Assembly: GCF_002975275.1 (NCBI RefSeq)
Contig: NZ_PCOQ01000001.1
Location: 496,001 to 560,000 of the forward strand
Length of the DNA stretch: 64,000 nucleotides
Direction: 5' to 3'
Source of the DNA: Achromobacter sp. MYb9
Lineage (GTDB): Bacteria > Pseudomonadota > Gammaproteobacteria > Burkholderiales > Burkholderiaceae_B
Below are positions 63,765-64,000 of this stretch, piece after piece (the stretch's first letter is position 1; each line of letters opens with the position of its first letter). The notes beneath the pieces are model-generated. The model ran no database searches. It had not been told where the DNA came from and was given only the letters and a program-made list of their open reading frames with translations. A program made the translations under genes and the position numbers.

Positions 63765-64000
63765 ATGGGAAAGCACTCCGCCCATTCCGCCCTGGCTTCC
63801 CTATACGTGAACTATCGCCCTTGGCTGGTGGATCGCCTGCGGTTTCGGCTGCGCAACCAGGCGGACGCTGAAGATCTGGCGTCCGACACGTTTCTGCAGG
63901 CCGCCGTCAGCCGCGAGCCCGTGGCCTCGATTGTCGAACCCAAGGCGTACCTCTCCACCATCGCCCGCCGGCTGCTGTTCCATTTCTGGCGCCGCCGCGA
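63765..64000 (+). CDS. FecI-type ECF sigma factor (3' truncated)
   Basis: 78 complete codons are visible before the window ends. The sequence starts MGKHSAHSALASLYVNYRPW. The region-2 helix LRFRLRNQADAEDLASDTFLQ and YLSTIARRLLFHFWRR are diagnostic of sigma factors that drive TonB-dependent siderophore receptor operons (FecI/FpvI/HurI group). A FecR-type anti-sigma gene and a receptor gene would be expected just beyond the window. The ribosome site is weak. Iron control is suggested by the AT-rich Fur-like site upstream. Confidence 0.88.
   Translation, partial: MGKHSAHSALASLYVNYRPWLVDRLRFRLRNQADAEDLASDTFLQAAVSREPVASIVEPKAYLSTIARRLLFHFWRRR

Noticed and set aside
1..64000. CRISPR arrays, insertion sequences, prophage genes
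   Set aside because: No regularly spaced repeats, transposase, integrase or phage structural motifs were seen on either strand.

Overview
The window is high-GC betaproteobacterial chromosome, most likely Alcaligenaceae (Achromobacter/Bordetella-like). The pointers are a Bug-type solute receptor, a DUF4148 protein, a TctD/TctE-type two-component pair, a giant DUF3739-type filamentous haemagglutinin and the qor-tpiA-secG-tRNA-Leu(GAG) block. Genes are dense and intact. I see no insertion sequence, integrase, prophage or CRISPR array. The first gene lacks its 5' end and the last gene lacks its 3' end.

Layout. 1-8550: C-terminal 2849 residues of a filamentous haemagglutinin-like exoprotein. 8609-9675 (minus): a cold-shock gene with two small downstream genes. 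10051-12965: a run of small proteins (a coupled leader plus gene, a Cys-rich DUF1963-like protein, a solitary HicB, a conserved hypothetical). 12977-18418: a CitMHS citrate carrier and an SDR enzyme, divergent from a TctDE-like two-component system that carries its own periplasmic binding protein. 18595-26028: a LuxR-type regulator, a DUF4148 protein, a hypothetical, an isochorismatase-fold protein lacking the usual catalytic residues, a lipoprotein penicillin acylase, a membrane protein and a META/DUF4377 lipoprotein. 26273-32314 (minus): a 2013-residue helicase-nuclease with an N-terminal transglutaminase-like segment, the best candidate here for a defence gene. 32507-37918: an orphan binding protein, a two-gene export operon (ClpP-like protease and LprI-like protein), a VOC protein, a diguanylate cyclase and a nitroreductase. 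38107-41529: a small catabolic operon (FAD monooxygenase, DUF3237, Bug receptor) divergent from a MarR regulator, with a clear palindromic operator between them. 41610-42736: a tyrosine phosphatase and a membrane protein.

42833-53699 is a coherent ten-gene, one-direction cluster: FAD amino-acid oxidase, RidA, MlrC-like peptidase, a complete dipeptide ABC transporter, N-acyl-D-amino-acid deacylase and an XRE-cupin regulator. It reads as import and breakdown of N-acylated or D-configured peptides and amino acids. The oxidase makes imines and RidA hydrolyses them.

53896-64000: a small ORF; a LysR/YcaC-like divergent pair between two related terminators; a small lipoprotein; the pqiA-pqiA-pqiB-pqiC operon, with PqiA split in two; DUF2164; tRNA-Leu(GAG); secG, tpiA and a quinone oxidoreductase (minus); tRNA-Ser(UGA); and the start of a FecI-type ECF sigma factor behind a possible Fur site.
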